52,669 nt of DNA from Thiobacillus sp. (GCA_024709425.1 JANJWS010000045.1:1-52669); one strand, 5' to 3'; positions 18,635 through 29,238 are shown, counted from the first letter of the stretch. A program made the numbers and translations. Notes: generated from the sequence alone by a model not told the origin.

Positions 18635-20461
18635 TCAGATTGCCGGGTCGGCGAGGCAGCCGAGCAGGGCGTCCGCCAGCGTCCGCATTGCGTCAGCATC
18701 GACCACGTAGGGGGGCATGGCGTAGACGGTGGCACCTATCGGCCGGATGAACACCCCCTGCGCCAGCGCCGCGCGATGAAACCGGGTGGCGAATCCGGGC
18801 TGGGCATCGGCGACGTCGAACGCCCAGATCATGCCGAGGTGGCGGAAATGCCGGACCCGTCTGTGAGCGGCCACTTCATCTAAAATGCGCGTGAACTCGA
18901 TGGCCTTGACGCGGTTTGCGGCGATGACGTTGTCATGCTCGAAGATGTCGAGCACCGCCAGCGCAGCCCGGCAGGCGAGCGGGTTGCCGGTGTAGGAGTG
19001 CGAATGCAGGAAGCCGCGCGCGGTGGCGTCACCGTAGAACGCTTCATACACGGCGTCGGTCGTGAGCACCGCCGACAGCGGCAGGTAGCCCCCGGTGAGG
19101 CCCTTGGAGAGGCAGATGAAATCGGGGCGGAAGCCTGCCTGCGCGTTTTCCCCCCTCTCCCCTGGGGAGAGGGGTCGGGGGTGAGGGCGCGCGGAGAGGG
19201 GCTGGGGGTGAGGGCGCGCGCCGTCGTGCAAGGCAGCCCAAATCACGGATAGCACCGACTCGGTTTCCTGTAGTACCTGATCGTTCCAGAAGCGCAAGAC
19301 CCGCAAGCCCTGCTGAGCAAGCCAGGCATCGCGACGCGCGTCCCGCGCGGACTCCGCATGCTGTCCCCCATCCAGTTCGACCACCAGACCGGCCTCGTCA
19401 CAGTAAAAATCCAGTGTGTAGGGCGGCATGGGGTGCTGCCGACGGAATTTATGTCCGCCCAGGCGGCGATCCCGCAGCAAGTGCCACAGCCTGGATTCCG
19501 CGTCGGTCTGTTCGTGGCGCAGCTTGCGGGCGAATTCGATGGCTTCGGGCGGGATCTCGCGAAAACGGCGCGAGCCGTTGCCGCCTCCGGCACCCGCTGT
19601 GCCCTCACCCACGGCGTCCTCACCCCCGGCCCCTCTCCCCGAGGGAGAGGGGAGAAAAGCCTGCTCAAAGGCGAACAGCGTGCCGGTGCGGCCGAAACCG
19701 ACGGCGATCTCGTCGGCGATGAGATGCACGCCATAACGGTCGCACAGCTCGCGCGCGCGCGCGAGATAGACCGGGTGGTACATCGCCATGCCCGCCGCCC
19801 CCTGCACCAGAGGCTCGATGATGAACGCGGCGGTGGTGGCGGCATGCTCGGCAAGATGCGCCTCCAGCGCATCGGCGCAACGCAGTGCGTAAGCTTCGGC
19901 CGACTCCCCGGACTCGGCCAGGCGCGCATCCGGAGTGGGCACTCGCACCGTGGGCCGAAGCAACGGTTCGTAAGTGGCCTTGAAAAGCGGAATGTCGGTC
20001 ACCGACAGGGCCCCCACGGTCTCGCCGTGGTAGCCGTTCTGCAGGCTGACGAAGCCGTTCTTCTCCGGATGGCCGTGGTTGCGCCAGTAGTGCGCGCTCA
20101 TTTTCAGCGCAATCTCGGTGGCCGAAGCGCCGTCCGAGCCATAGAAGGCGTGCCCCAGCCCGGTGAGTTTGCCCAGCCGTTCCGACAGCTCGACCACCGG
20201 CGCGTGGGTCGCGCCGGCCAGCATCACGTGCTCGATTTTCCCCAACTGATCGGCGATGGCGGCGTTGATGCGCGGGTTGCAGTGGCCGAACAGGTTCACC
20301 CACCAGCTGGAGATGGCGTCGAGGTAGCGCCGGCCATCCGTGTCGATGAGCCACGCGCCCTCGCCCCGCGCAACCGCCAGCGGCGGCACCGCCTCCAGCT
20401 GCTTCATCTGGGTGCAGGGGTGCCAGACGGCGGCGCGGGTACGGCTTAAAAGATCGTCCAT
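18635..20461 (-). CDS. bioA: BioA aminotransferase interrupted in frame by a DUF559 endonuclease element
   Basis: A 608-residue frame whose two ends together form a complete adenosylmethionine-8-amino-7-oxononanoate aminotransferase, the PLP enzyme of biotin synthesis. The N-part (1-268) has [33 protein letters not shown] and [15 protein letters not shown]. The C-part (443-608) has the PLP lysine K453 in LSKGLTGGY and the YTGNPLA motif. Residues 269-442 are foreign: a repeat-encoded linker, a DUF559 domain (about 302-412) and another repeat-encoded linker. Removing them gives a normal 434-residue BioA. The join lies in the loop before the lysine strand. Whether the fusion is active is unknown. 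Divergent from groES. Confidence 0.9.
   Translation of the reverse strand: MDDLLSRTRAAVWHPCTQMKQLEAVPPLAVARGEGAWLIDTDGRRYLDAISSWWVNLFGHCNPRINAAIADQLGKIEHVMLAGATHAPVVELSERLGKLTGLGHAFYGSDGASATEIALKMSAHYWRNHGHPEKNGFVSLQNGYHGETVGALSVTDIPLFKATYEPLLRPTVRVPTPDARLAESGESAEAYALRCADALEAHLAEHAATTAAFIIEPLVQGAAGMAMYHPVYLARARELCDRYGVHLIADEIAVGFGRTGTLFAFEQAFLPSPSGRGAGGEDAVGEGTAGAGGGNGSRRFREIPPEAIEFARKLRHEQTDAESRLWHLLRDRRLGGHKFRRQHPMPPYTLDFYCDEAGLVVELDGGQHAESARDARRDAWLAQQGLRVLRFWNDQVLQETESVLSVIWAALHDGARPHPQPLSARPHPRPLSPGERGENAQAGFRPDFICLSKGLTGGYLPLSAVLTTDAVYEAFYGDATARGFLHSHSYTGNPLACRAALAVLDIFEHDNVIAANRVKAIEFTRILDEVAAHRRVRHFRHLGMIWAFDVADAQPGFATRFHRAALAQGVFIRPIGATVYAMPPYVVDADAMRTLADALLGCLADPAI
19137..19664 (-). 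mobile_element. 516-bp DUF559 element with terminal inverted repeats and 6-bp target duplication
   Basis: Inside bioA. GCCTGC (plus strand) stands at both edges, 19137-19142 and 19659-19664, and the element is 19143-19658. Its ends (19146-19174 and, inverted, 19630-19658) match at 26 of 29 positions: TTTTC(C/T)CCCCTCTCCC, two variable bases, then GGGGAGAGGGG. Each end is itself a hairpin. A 27-bp tandem repeat follows the left end (19166-19192, 19193-19219). The cargo, read on the minus strand, is a DUF559 domain with [15 protein letters not shown] and [10 protein letters not shown], the PD-(D/E)XK/Vsr-like nuclease pattern, then [12 protein letters not shown]. No stop codon occurs in the bioA frame. 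Confidence 0.88.
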
Positions 20462-20464
20462 GGG

Positions 20465-20492
20465 CTTGAAATTGTCACATTGCGCCCCTACT
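20465..20492 (+). promoter_or_regulatory. Heat-shock (sigma-32 type) promoter of groESL
   Basis: CTTGAAA at 20465-20471 and CCCCTACT at 20485-20492 are separated by 13 bases. This is close to the sigma-32 consensus (CTTGAAA and CCCCATnT). Transcription would start inside the CIRCE element immediately downstream. The -35 box starts four bases from the bioA start codon on the opposite strand. Confidence 0.75.
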
Positions 20493-20493
20493 A

Positions 20494-20520
20494 TTAGCAC
20501 TCGACGGCGACGAGTGCTAA
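20494..20520. promoter_or_regulatory. CIRCE operator (HrcA binding site)
   Basis: TTAGCACTC, nine bases, GAGTGCTAA: an exact match to the CIRCE consensus bound by the repressor HrcA. It lies between bioA and groES and overlaps the expected groES transcription start. Since bioA begins 33 bases away on the other strand, HrcA could also affect it. Confidence 0.97.
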
Positions 20521-20597
20521 CCACACCTTCGCCGCTTCCTATTTTCGGGCAGCCAACGCTGCCGGTTATTCAACGTTACCGCAATGGAGACTTTGCA

Positions 20598-20888
20598 ATG
20601 AAAATCCGTCCTCTGCACGACCGAGTGATTGTCAAGCGCATGGAAGAAGAGCGCAAGACCGCGTCCGGCATCGTGATCCCCGACACCGCCACCGAGAAGC
20701 CCGACCAGGGCGAGATTATCGCCGTCGGCGCCGGCAAGAAAGACGACCAGGGCAAGCTGATTCCGCTCGACGTGAAAGTCGGTGACCGCGTGCTGTTCGG
20801 CAAATACGCCGGCCAGACCGTCAAGGTCGACGGCGAGGAACTGCTGGTGATGCGCGAAGAAGACATCATGGGCGTGGTGGAGCAGTAA
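20598..20888 (+). CDS. groES: Co-chaperonin GroES
   Basis: A 96-residue GroES with [14 protein letters not shown] at the N-terminus, the mobile loop ([18 protein letters not shown], about 20-37), the roof-loop region and a [17 protein letters not shown] end. It caps GroEL for ATP-dependent folding. GGAGA precedes the ATG. It is co-transcribed with groEL 50 bases downstream under CIRCE and a sigma-32 type promoter. Confidence 0.98.
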   Translation: MKIRPLHDRVIVKRMEEERKTASGIVIPDTATEKPDQGEIIAVGAGKKDDQGKLIPLDVKVGDRVLFGKYAGQTVKVDGEELLVMREEDIMGVVEQ

Positions 20889-20935
20889 ATACCTGCCGCA
20901 CGCAACCCAACCGAATTCGAATATTTAGGAGTTAA

Positions 20936-22582
<1,647 letters not shown>

Positions 22583-22607
22583 TTTGCCCGGCTTTCCGGC
22601 CCGCGCG

Positions 22608-22637
22608 AAAAGCCCCGCTTCGGCGGGGCTTTTTTTG
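22608..22637 (+). terminator. Intrinsic terminator after groEL
   Basis: AGCCCCGC-TTCG-GCGGGGCT, an 8-bp perfect stem with a stable TTCG loop, is flanked by an A-run upstream and seven T downstream. It starts 28 bases after the groEL stop. Confidence 0.95.
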
Positions 22638-22774
22638 TTCCCGAAATGTCCATGGGGCGAGCAAAACGGCCCGGTGGGGCGTCGCGCGGAAGCGGGCGCG
22701 CCAACGCGCGCCGTCCCTGCGCTGGTTCACACCGTGGATCGATGCGATCATCGCATCTCCGACCCGCCACATCG

Positions 22775-23992
22775 ATGTACGCTACCCTGCCCCATCCCCT
22801 GCGTGCCCTGCGCGCACGCGATTTCCGCCTCTATTTCGCCGGCCAGATCGTCTCGCTCGCCGGCACCTGGATGCAGCAGATCGCCATGGCCTGGCTTGCC
22901 TACCGGCTGACCAACTCCGCGCTGGTGCTGGGTCTGCTTGGCTTCGCCAGCCAGTTGCCGATCCTGTTGTTCGCCCCCTTCGGCGGCGTGTGGTCGGACC
23001 GAGTCGATCGCCGCCGGCTGATGATGGCGACGCAACTGCTCGCCATGCTGCAGGCGCTGACGCTGGCGGTGCTGGCCTGGCAGGGCCTGGCGACGCCGGC
23101 GCTGCTGATCGGGCTCGCCTTCGTGCTCGGCTGCATCAACGCGGTGGACATTCCCGCGCGCCAGTCGCTGGTGGTGCATCTGGTCGGCGACCGCGCCCTG
23201 CTTCCCAACGCCATCGCGCTCAATTCCTTCATGATGAACGCGACGCGCTTCGTCGGCCCGGCACTGGCCGGCGTCATCGTCGCGTGGGCCGGGGAGGCGG
23301 TGTGCTTCCTGTTGAACGCCCTGTCCTATCTCGCGGTGCTGCTCGCACTGGCGGCGCTGCACGCCCGCCCCGGCAACGGCGAAGCCAAGCCCGCGCTGCA
23401 CGCGCTGCGTGACGGCCTGGCCTACACGTTCAGCCACCGCGACATCCGCCTGTTCCTGCTGCTGGTGGCGGCGGTCAGCCTGCTCATCGCGCCCTATGTG
23501 GCGATGATGCCGCTCTACGCGAAAACCGAACTGGGCGGCGATGCGCGCACCTTCGGCCTGCTGGTCAGCAGCGCCGGCGCCGGGTCGCTGCTGGCGAGCC
23601 TGTTCCTCGCGTCGCGCGTGTCGACCGACGGGCTGGCGCGCTGGGTGGGGCGTGCCGCGGTGCTGGCCGGCGCCGCGCTGGCGGCCTTCGCGCTCAACCC
23701 CGTGCCGGCGCTCGCCTATCCCATCCTGATGCTGCTCGGCTTTGCGGTGGTGCTGGTCGCCGCCGGCAGCAACACCTTGCTGCAGAGCTGGGTGCGTGAC
23801 GACATGCGCGGCCGGGTGATGGCCACCTTCACCATGGCGTTTCTCGGCATCGCGCCACTGGGCAGCCTGGCGATGGGCAGCGTCACCCATGTCCTTGGCG
23901 TGCGTCCGGCGCTGCTGCTGTTCGGCACGCTCGCCATGCTTGCCGGCCTGGTGCATCGCCAGCGCCAGCGACGGCTCTCGCGCACGACATAA
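22775..23992 (+). CDS. MFS exporter (EntS/DHA3-like)
   Basis: A 405-residue major facilitator protein. The N-terminus LRARDFRLYFAGQIVSLAGT is typical of the EntS/DHA3 drug- and siderophore-exporter group. WSDRVDRRRL is the loop 2-3 signature. About 12 hydrophobic helices can be counted, with a central loop near residues 190-215. The ATG at 22775 places the conserved N-terminus correctly; an upstream ATG at 22646 adds a poorly coding arginine-rich stretch. The substrate cannot be read from the sequence. Confidence 0.88.
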   Translation: MYATLPHPLRALRARDFRLYFAGQIVSLAGTWMQQIAMAWLAYRLTNSALVLGLLGFASQLPILLFAPFGGVWSDRVDRRRLMMATQLLAMLQALTLAVLAWQGLATPALLIGLAFVLGCINAVDIPARQSLVVHLVGDRALLPNAIALNSFMMNATRFVGPALAGVIVAWAGEAVCFLLNALSYLAVLLALAALHARPGNGEAKPALHALRDGLAYTFSHRDIRLFLLLVAAVSLLIAPYVAMMPLYAKTELGGDARTFGLLVSSAGAGSLLASLFLASRVSTDGLARWVGRAAVLAGAALAAFALNPVPALAYPILMLLGFAVVLVAAGSNTLLQSWVRDDMRGRVMATFTMAFLGIAPLGSLAMGSVTHVLGVRPALLLFGTLAMLAGLVHRQRQRRLSRTT

Positions 23993-24031
23993 AATATTGT
24001 CGTCGAGGCGGCAGCACATTAAGCTGAGCAA

Positions 24032-25921
24032 ATGACCCTCTCGCAGCCCCTCGCCAACAGCCTGCATCGCGCCACTCTCGACGCGCTGCGGCGGCAGGCA
24101 CCGTTCGCGGCGATGGCCGAGGACGAAGTGCTGTGGCTGGTGCAGCGGCTGTCGCTGGCGTACTTCGCCGCGCACGCGGTGCTGCTGGAGCCGGCCGACA
24201 CCCCGCCCGATGCGCTTTTCGTCATCAAGCAGGGCACGGTCAGCGGCGTCACCGCCGACGGCCAGACGGTGTTCCAGCTGGCAGCGGGGGAGATGTTCCC
24301 GCTCGGCGCGCTGCTCGCGGGACGCGGCGTCGCCAACCGCTACGTCGCCGCGGCCGACACGTTCTGCTATCTGCTGCCTGCCGCCGACTTCCACGCGCTG
24401 CTCGCGCGCAGCATGGAATTCAACGACTTCTGCACCCGCCGCATCGCCAGCCTGCTGGAGGAATCGCAACGCGCGGTGCAGTCGGAATATGCGCTGGCGC
24501 TCGACGACGAGCAGCGCTTCGCACGTCCGCTCGCCAGCCTGGTGCGGCGCGCGCCGTATGCCGTGCTGCCCGCCACGCCGCTCGCGGATGCGCTCGCGGC
24601 GATGGAGTCCGCGCGCATCGGCTCGGTGATCGTCGCCGACGACCGCGGCGCGCCGGTCGGCATCCTCACCCTGAAGGATGTGCTGGCGCGCGTGACGCTG
24701 GCGCAGGTGCCGCTCGACACAGCGATTTCCGCGGTGATGACGCCCGCCCCGGCGACATTGCCCGACGACGCGCCCGTGGCCGAGGCGCTGGTGCTGATGG
24801 CACGCCAGGGCATCCATCACCTGCCGTTGGTACACGACGGCAAGCTCGCCGGCGTGGTGTCGGAAAAGGACATCTTCGCCCTGCGCCGCCTGTCGGTGGA
24901 AGGCATCACCTCGGCGCTGGGCCGCATCGACGATCCCTCGCGCCTGCCCACGCTGGCGCAGGACATCGGCGACCTCGCGCACAGCCTGCTGGCGCAGGGC
25001 ATGGATGCGGAGAACCTCACCGCGATCATTTCCAGTCTGAACGACCGCCTCACCGAACGCATCATGGGGCTCGAAAGCGAATCCGACCGCAAACTCGCGG
25101 GACTGCGCTGGTGCTGGCTCGCGCTCGGTTCGGAAGGGCGCATGGAACAGACGCTCGCCACTGACCAGGACAACGCGCTGATCTTCGACCAGGCGAACGA
25201 CGCGCAGCGCGAAGCGCTGCTGGCGTTCGCCCAGCGCGTCAACGCGCGGCTGGATGCCTGCGGCTTTCCACTGTGCAAGGGCGGCATCATGGCCGGCAAC
25301 CCGCAGTGGTGCCTGTCGGCGGATGACTGGCAGCGGCAGTTCGCGCAATGGATCGATCATGGCAGCCCCGAGGCGCTGCTGCACGCCAGCATCTTCTTCG
25401 ACTTCCGCCCGCTCGCCGGCGACGCCACGCTGGCCTTCGATCTGCGTACGTGGCTGAACCGCGCGGCGCAAAAGAATCCGCGCTTCCTCCACCAGATGGC
25501 GGGCAATGCGCTGCGCAACCGCCCGCCACTCGGCGTGGTGCGCGACTTCGTGCTGTCCGACGACGAGGCGCATCCGCATACGCTCGACCTCAAGCTCACC
25601 GGCGCCACGCCCTTCGTCGACGCCGCGCGCATCTTCGCGCTCGCGGCCGGCATTCCGCAGACCAACACGGCGAAGCGCCTGCGCGAAGCCGCGCACGCGC
25701 TGCACATCCCGGACGGCGAATTGGCCGACTGGAACCGCGCCTTCCACTTCCTGCAACTGCTGCGTCTGCGCCACCAGCACGCACGCCAGCGTGCCGGGCA
25801 GGTGCCGGACAATCATGTCGACCCCGACACGCTCGCGCCGCTCGACCGCCGCATTCTCAAGGAAGCCCTGCGTCAGGCGCGCAAGGTGCAGGCGCGACTG
25901 GCGATGGATTACAAATTGTGA
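24032..25921 (+). CDS. Cyclic-nucleotide-binding/CBS/DUF294 nucleotidyltransferase-like protein
   Basis: A 629-residue protein with four blocks: a cNMP-binding-type domain (about 20-150), a CBS pair (about 170-295, with GSVIVADDRGAPVGILTLKDV and a second repeat ending GVVSEKDIF), a DUF294 nucleotidyltransferase-like domain (about 335-470, GSEGRMEQTLATDQDNALIF), and a C-terminal helical DUF294_C domain. Such proteins often sit with a DnaQ-like exonuclease and the DUF4212/symporter pair, exactly as here, and may regulate carboxylate uptake. The exonuclease gene overlaps its stop. Confidence 0.88.
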   Translation: MTLSQPLANSLHRATLDALRRQAPFAAMAEDEVLWLVQRLSLAYFAAHAVLLEPADTPPDALFVIKQGTVSGVTADGQTVFQLAAGEMFPLGALLAGRGVANRYVAAADTFCYLLPAADFHALLARSMEFNDFCTRRIASLLEESQRAVQSEYALALDDEQRFARPLASLVRRAPYAVLPATPLADALAAMESARIGSVIVADDRGAPVGILTLKDVLARVTLAQVPLDTAISAVMTPAPATLPDDAPVAEALVLMARQGIHHLPLVHDGKLAGVVSEKDIFALRRLSVEGITSALGRIDDPSRLPTLAQDIGDLAHSLLAQGMDAENLTAIISSLNDRLTERIMGLESESDRKLAGLRWCWLALGSEGRMEQTLATDQDNALIFDQANDAQREALLAFAQRVNARLDACGFPLCKGGIMAGNPQWCLSADDWQRQFAQWIDHGSPEALLHASIFFDFRPLAGDATLAFDLRTWLNRAAQKNPRFLHQMAGNALRNRPPLGVVRDFVLSDDEAHPHTLDLKLTGATPFVDAARIFALAAGIPQTNTAKRLREAAHALHIPDGELADWNRAFHFLQLLRLRHQHARQRAGQVPDNHVDPDTLAPLDRRILKEALRQARKVQARLAMDYKL

Positions 25922-26616
25922 TCTGGCCGTTCCGCCGACCCGCGCAACCGCCACTCGACGCGGCGAGCGCGGCGCGGCGCGAAACGCTGGCGGCAGGCCC
26001 CGCCCCCGATCTCGACCAGCCGCTCGCCGCGCTGCGCTGGTGCGTGGTTGACGTCGAAACCGGCGGGCTCGATGCCACGCGCGACCCGCTGTTGTCGATC
26101 GGCGCGGTGATGATCGAACAGGGGCGCATCGTGCTTGACCGCAGTTTCGAAACGGGACTGACGCAAACCCAGACCACCGGCGCCGCCAACATCCTCATCC
26201 ACGGCATCAGCGACAGCGTGCAGCGCGCCGGACAGGCGCCGCACGCGGCGCTCCTCGATTGGCTGGAATTCGCGGGCAACGCGCCGCGCGTTGCCTTTCA
26301 TGCCGGCTTCGACCAGACCGTGCTGCAACGCGATACCCTCGCGCAGCTGGGGCTGCGGCCACCCGTACCCTGGTTCGACGCCGCCGTGGTCGCACCACTG
26401 CTGTTTCCCGCAGTGGCGCCGCGCTGCACCCACCTCGACGACTGGCTGGCGCACTTCGGCATCGCCGTGTACGCGCGTCACGGCGCGCTCGCCGACGCCT
26501 ACGCCACGGCCGAGTTGTGGCTGGTGCTGCTCGACGCCGCTACGCGCGAGGGCATCGCTAGCGCCCGCCAGCTGCAACGTCTGTTGCGAGCGCGCCGCTG
26601 GCTTTCCATTCATTAG
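25918..26616 (+). CDS. DnaQ-family 3'-5' exonuclease
   Basis: A 232-residue DEDD exonuclease. It starts at GTG 25918, overlapping the upstream TGA (GTGA) and giving MIWPFRRPAQ. ExoI VVDVETGGLD carries the D-x-E metal ligands, ExoII is in FHAGFDQTVL, and ExoIII is in HGALADAYATAEL with the D and preceding H. The protein has only the nuclease domain, like the epsilon subunit core. It is coupled to the DUF294 gene; its role in that pathway is not known. Confidence 0.88.
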   Translation: MIWPFRRPAQPPLDAASAARRETLAAGPAPDLDQPLAALRWCVVDVETGGLDATRDPLLSIGAVMIEQGRIVLDRSFETGLTQTQTTGAANILIHGISDSVQRAGQAPHAALLDWLEFAGNAPRVAFHAGFDQTVLQRDTLAQLGLRPPVPWFDAAVVAPLLFPAVAPRCTHLDDWLAHFGIAVYARHGALADAYATAELWLVLLDAATREGIASARQLQRLLRARRWLSIH

Positions 26617-26723
26617 CGTCTTCTAAACTGCTTGGCGATTGCAAGCGTAATATTTAGACTCCGCGCACGCGCTAAACACAAATCATTCACGCGCGCCCGT
26701 TCGTCATTTCACGGAGGCCTGCC

Positions 26724-26987
26724 ATGCAGTTGTCGGAGAAACATCACGAGTACTGGCGGAAAAACCTGCGGCTCACCGCAGTATTGCTCGCCATCTGGTT
26801 CCTGGTCACATTCGTCGTCATCTACTTCGCCCCGCAGCTCAACAACATCGTCATCATGGGTTTCCCGTTCGCCTTCTACATGGGCGCGCAGGGTGCACTG
26901 ATCATCTATGTCCTCGTCATCTGGTACTACGCGCGCCGCATGAACCAGCTGGACAAGGAATACGGTGTCCACGAGGGAGACGAATGA
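26724..26987 (+). CDS. DUF4212 small subunit of a sodium/solute symporter
   Basis: An 87-residue protein with two transmembrane helices (about 16-36 and 43-69) and a conserved C-terminal RRMNQLDKEYGV. It is the companion of VC_2705-type symporters and presumably helps assemble or stabilise the permease. A GGAGG site precedes the ATG. The stop overlaps the start of the symporter (ATGA). Confidence 0.9.
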   Translation: MQLSEKHHEYWRKNLRLTAVLLAIWFLVTFVVIYFAPQLNNIVIMGFPFAFYMGAQGALIIYVLVIWYYARRMNQLDKEYGVHEGDE

Positions 26988-29161
26988 TGACCGCACTGAC
27001 CCAGAGCCAGTTCTTCAGTCAACTGAAGAAGTACTACAGTTTCTACACCGGCGGCTTCATCGCCTTCGTTATCGTCCTCGCCATTCTCGAGCAGATGGGC
27101 CTGCCGCCGAAGTGGATCGGCTACATCTTCCTCGCCGCCACCATCATGCTGTATGCCGGCATCGGCATCATGTCGAAAACTGCCGACGTGTCGGAATACT
27201 ACGTCGCCGGCCGCCGCGTCCCCGCGATCTTCAACGGTATGGCCACCGGCGCCGACTGGATGTCGGCCGCGTCCTTCATCGGTATGGCGGGTACTCTGTA
27301 TCTCACAGGCTATGACGGACTCGCCTTCGTCATGGGCTGGACCGGCGGCTATGTGCTGGTGGCGCTGTTCCTCGCGCCCTACCTGCGCAAGTTCGGCCAG
27401 TTCACCATTCCCGACTTCCTCGGCAGCCGTTACGGCGGAAACTTGCCGCGCACCATCGGCGTCGTCGCCGCGATCATCTGCTCATTCGTCTACGTCGTCG
27501 CGCAGATTTACGGCGTCGGCATCATCACCGCGCGGCTGACCGGCCTGGAATTCCAGATCGGCGTGTTCGTCGGTCTGGCCGGCATCCTGGTGTGCTCCTT
27601 CCTCGGCGGCATGCGCGCGGTGACCTGGACCCAGGTCGCGCAGTACATCATCCTCATCATCGCCTACATGATCCCGGTGGTGTGGCTGTCGGTGAAGCAC
27701 ACCGGCAATCCGGTACCGCAGATCGCCTACGGCCAGGTGCTGCAGCAGGTGACGGCGAAGGAGAAGGAATTCAACGATCCCGCCACTACGCTCGGCGCCG
27801 CCGAAGCCTCGGTGCGTGCGCTGCACAAGGAAAAGCAGCTCGCCGCAGAAGAGAAGGTGAAGGCGCTGGAAGCCGCGATCGCCGCCGGCAGCGCCGATGC
27901 CATCGTAGGCGAAGCCCGTGCCAAGCTCGACAGCGAACTCGCCGAGCTCAACGCCGCGGCGGAACCCGACGCCAAGAAGATCGAGGCCAAGCAGAAGGAG
28001 ATTGCCGATCTGACCGGCCCGGATGCGCTGCTGGCCAAGCTGAAGAAAGCCGCCGACGGTGCGAAGAAGGCAGCCGGCCCGGTGCCGGCGCACGCCACGG
28101 CGTTCTCCGGCAAGGGCGCGGAGAAGAAACTGCTGAAGGACAACCCCAACGCGACCGAAGCGGAGATCGCCGCCGCGAAGGCCGAAGACCAGGCCGAAAC
28201 CGACAAGAAGCGCCGCAACTTCATCGCCCTGGTGCTCTGCCTGATGGTCGGCACCGCCTCGCTGCCGCACATCCTGATGCGCTACTACACCACCCCCTCG
28301 GTGCGGGACGCGCGCAAGTCGGTGTTCTGGTCGCTGTTCTTCATCTTCCTGCTGTACTTCACCGCGCCCGCGCTGGCGGTGCTGGTCAAGTTCGAGGTCT
28401 ACAACAACCTGATCGGCTCGTCATTCGCGTCGCTGCCGGCCTGGGTCGCCAACTGGGCGGCGGTGGATCCGACCCTGATGAAGATCACCGACCTCAACAA
28501 GGACGGCCTCGTGCAGCTCGCCGAAATGACCATCGGCGGTGACCTCATCGTGCTGGCCACGCCGGAAATCGCCGGCCTGCCCTACGTGGTTTCGGGCATG
28601 GTGGCCGCGGGCGGTCTGGCTGCGGCGCTCTCCACCGCCGACGGCCTGTTGCTGACCATCGCCAACGCGCTGTCGCACGACGTCTACTACAAGATGATCG
28701 ACCCCAAGGCTTCCACCGTTCGCCGCCTGGCCATCTCCAAGGGCCTGCTGCTGGTGGTCGCTCTGTTCGCCGCGTACACCGCGTCGCTGAAGCCGGGTGA
28801 CATCCTGTTCCTCGTCGGTGCCGCGTTCTCGCTGGCCGCCTCGGCGTTCTTCCCGGCACTGGTGCTCGGCGTGTTCTGGAAGCGCGCCAACTACGTGGGC
28901 GCCGTCGTCGGCATGCTCGCCGGTCTGATCGTGTGCATGTACTACATGTACACGACGTACGAGTTCTTCGGCGGGGTGGCGGCAAACCAGTGGTTTGGCA
29001 TCGCTCCGATCGCCGCAGGCGTGTTCGGCATGCCGGCCGGCTTCATCGGCGTCATCATCGGCTCGCTGATCTCGCCGGCGCCATCGAAGGAGATCCAGGA
29101 ACTCGTCGACCACGTTCGTTATCCGAGCCTGGAAGGCGACATCCGGACCGAAGCCACCTGA
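26984..29161 (+). CDS. VC_2705-type sodium/solute symporter with large soluble insert
   Basis: A 725-residue SSS-family transporter, probably for acetate or another small carboxylate. TM segments are dense at 22-245 and 412-710. SEYYVAGRRVPAIFNGMATG and ADWMSAASFIGMAG are classic family motifs. Residues about 246-411 form a long hydrophilic Ala/Lys/Glu-rich segment expected to be helical or coiled-coil, which accounts for the large size. A loop at 503-514 (DLNKDGLVQLAE) matches an EF-hand calcium loop. ATGA coupling to DUF4212 supports a two-subunit transporter. Confidence 0.9.
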   Translation: MMTALTQSQFFSQLKKYYSFYTGGFIAFVIVLAILEQMGLPPKWIGYIFLAATIMLYAGIGIMSKTADVSEYYVAGRRVPAIFNGMATGADWMSAASFIGMAGTLYLTGYDGLAFVMGWTGGYVLVALFLAPYLRKFGQFTIPDFLGSRYGGNLPRTIGVVAAIICSFVYVVAQIYGVGIITARLTGLEFQIGVFVGLAGILVCSFLGGMRAVTWTQVAQYIILIIAYMIPVVWLSVKHTGNPVPQIAYGQVLQQVTAKEKEFNDPATTLGAAEASVRALHKEKQLAAEEKVKALEAAIAAGSADAIVGEARAKLDSELAELNAAAEPDAKKIEAKQKEIADLTGPDALLAKLKKAADGAKKAAGPVPAHATAFSGKGAEKKLLKDNPNATEAEIAAAKAEDQAETDKKRRNFIALVLCLMVGTASLPHILMRYYTTPSVRDARKSVFWSLFFIFLLYFTAPALAVLVKFEVYNNLIGSSFASLPAWVANWAAVDPTLMKITDLNKDGLVQLAEMTIGGDLIVLATPEIAGLPYVVSGMVAAGGLAAALSTADGLLLTIANALSHDVYYKMIDPKASTVRRLAISKGLLLVVALFAAYTASLKPGDILFLVGAAFSLAASAFFPALVLGVFWKRANYVGAVVGMLAGLIVCMYYMYTTYEFFGGVAANQWFGIAPIAAGVFGMPAGFIGVIIGSLISPAPSKEIQELVDHVRYPSLEGDIRTEAT

Positions 29162-29196
29162 TCGTCCCCAGCGTGCGCCTCGCGGCGCACAACGGA

Positions 29197-29224
29197 AAGC
29201 CGGCCTGCGGGCCGGCTTTTTTTT
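29197..29224 (+). terminator. Intrinsic terminator after the symporter gene
   Basis: AAGCCGGCC-TGCG-GGCCGGCTT followed by a run of T. The 9-bp stem is perfect. It sits between the symporter stop and the convergent TPR gene. Confidence 0.93.
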
Positions 29225-29238
29225 CGCCTCTCTCTCCC

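Noticed and set aside
19251..19550. An independent DUF559 gene with its own start inside bioA
   Set aside because: No start codon with a ribosome site is evident ahead of the domain on the minus strand, and the frame is continuous with bioA on both sides; separate expression cannot be excluded but is not supported.
22748..25954. A 1068-codon open frame on the minus strand
   Set aside because: It is a shadow of the MFS and DUF294 genes caused by high GC third positions; its Arg/Gln/His-rich translation has no motifs, while the plus-strand proteins are recognisable families.
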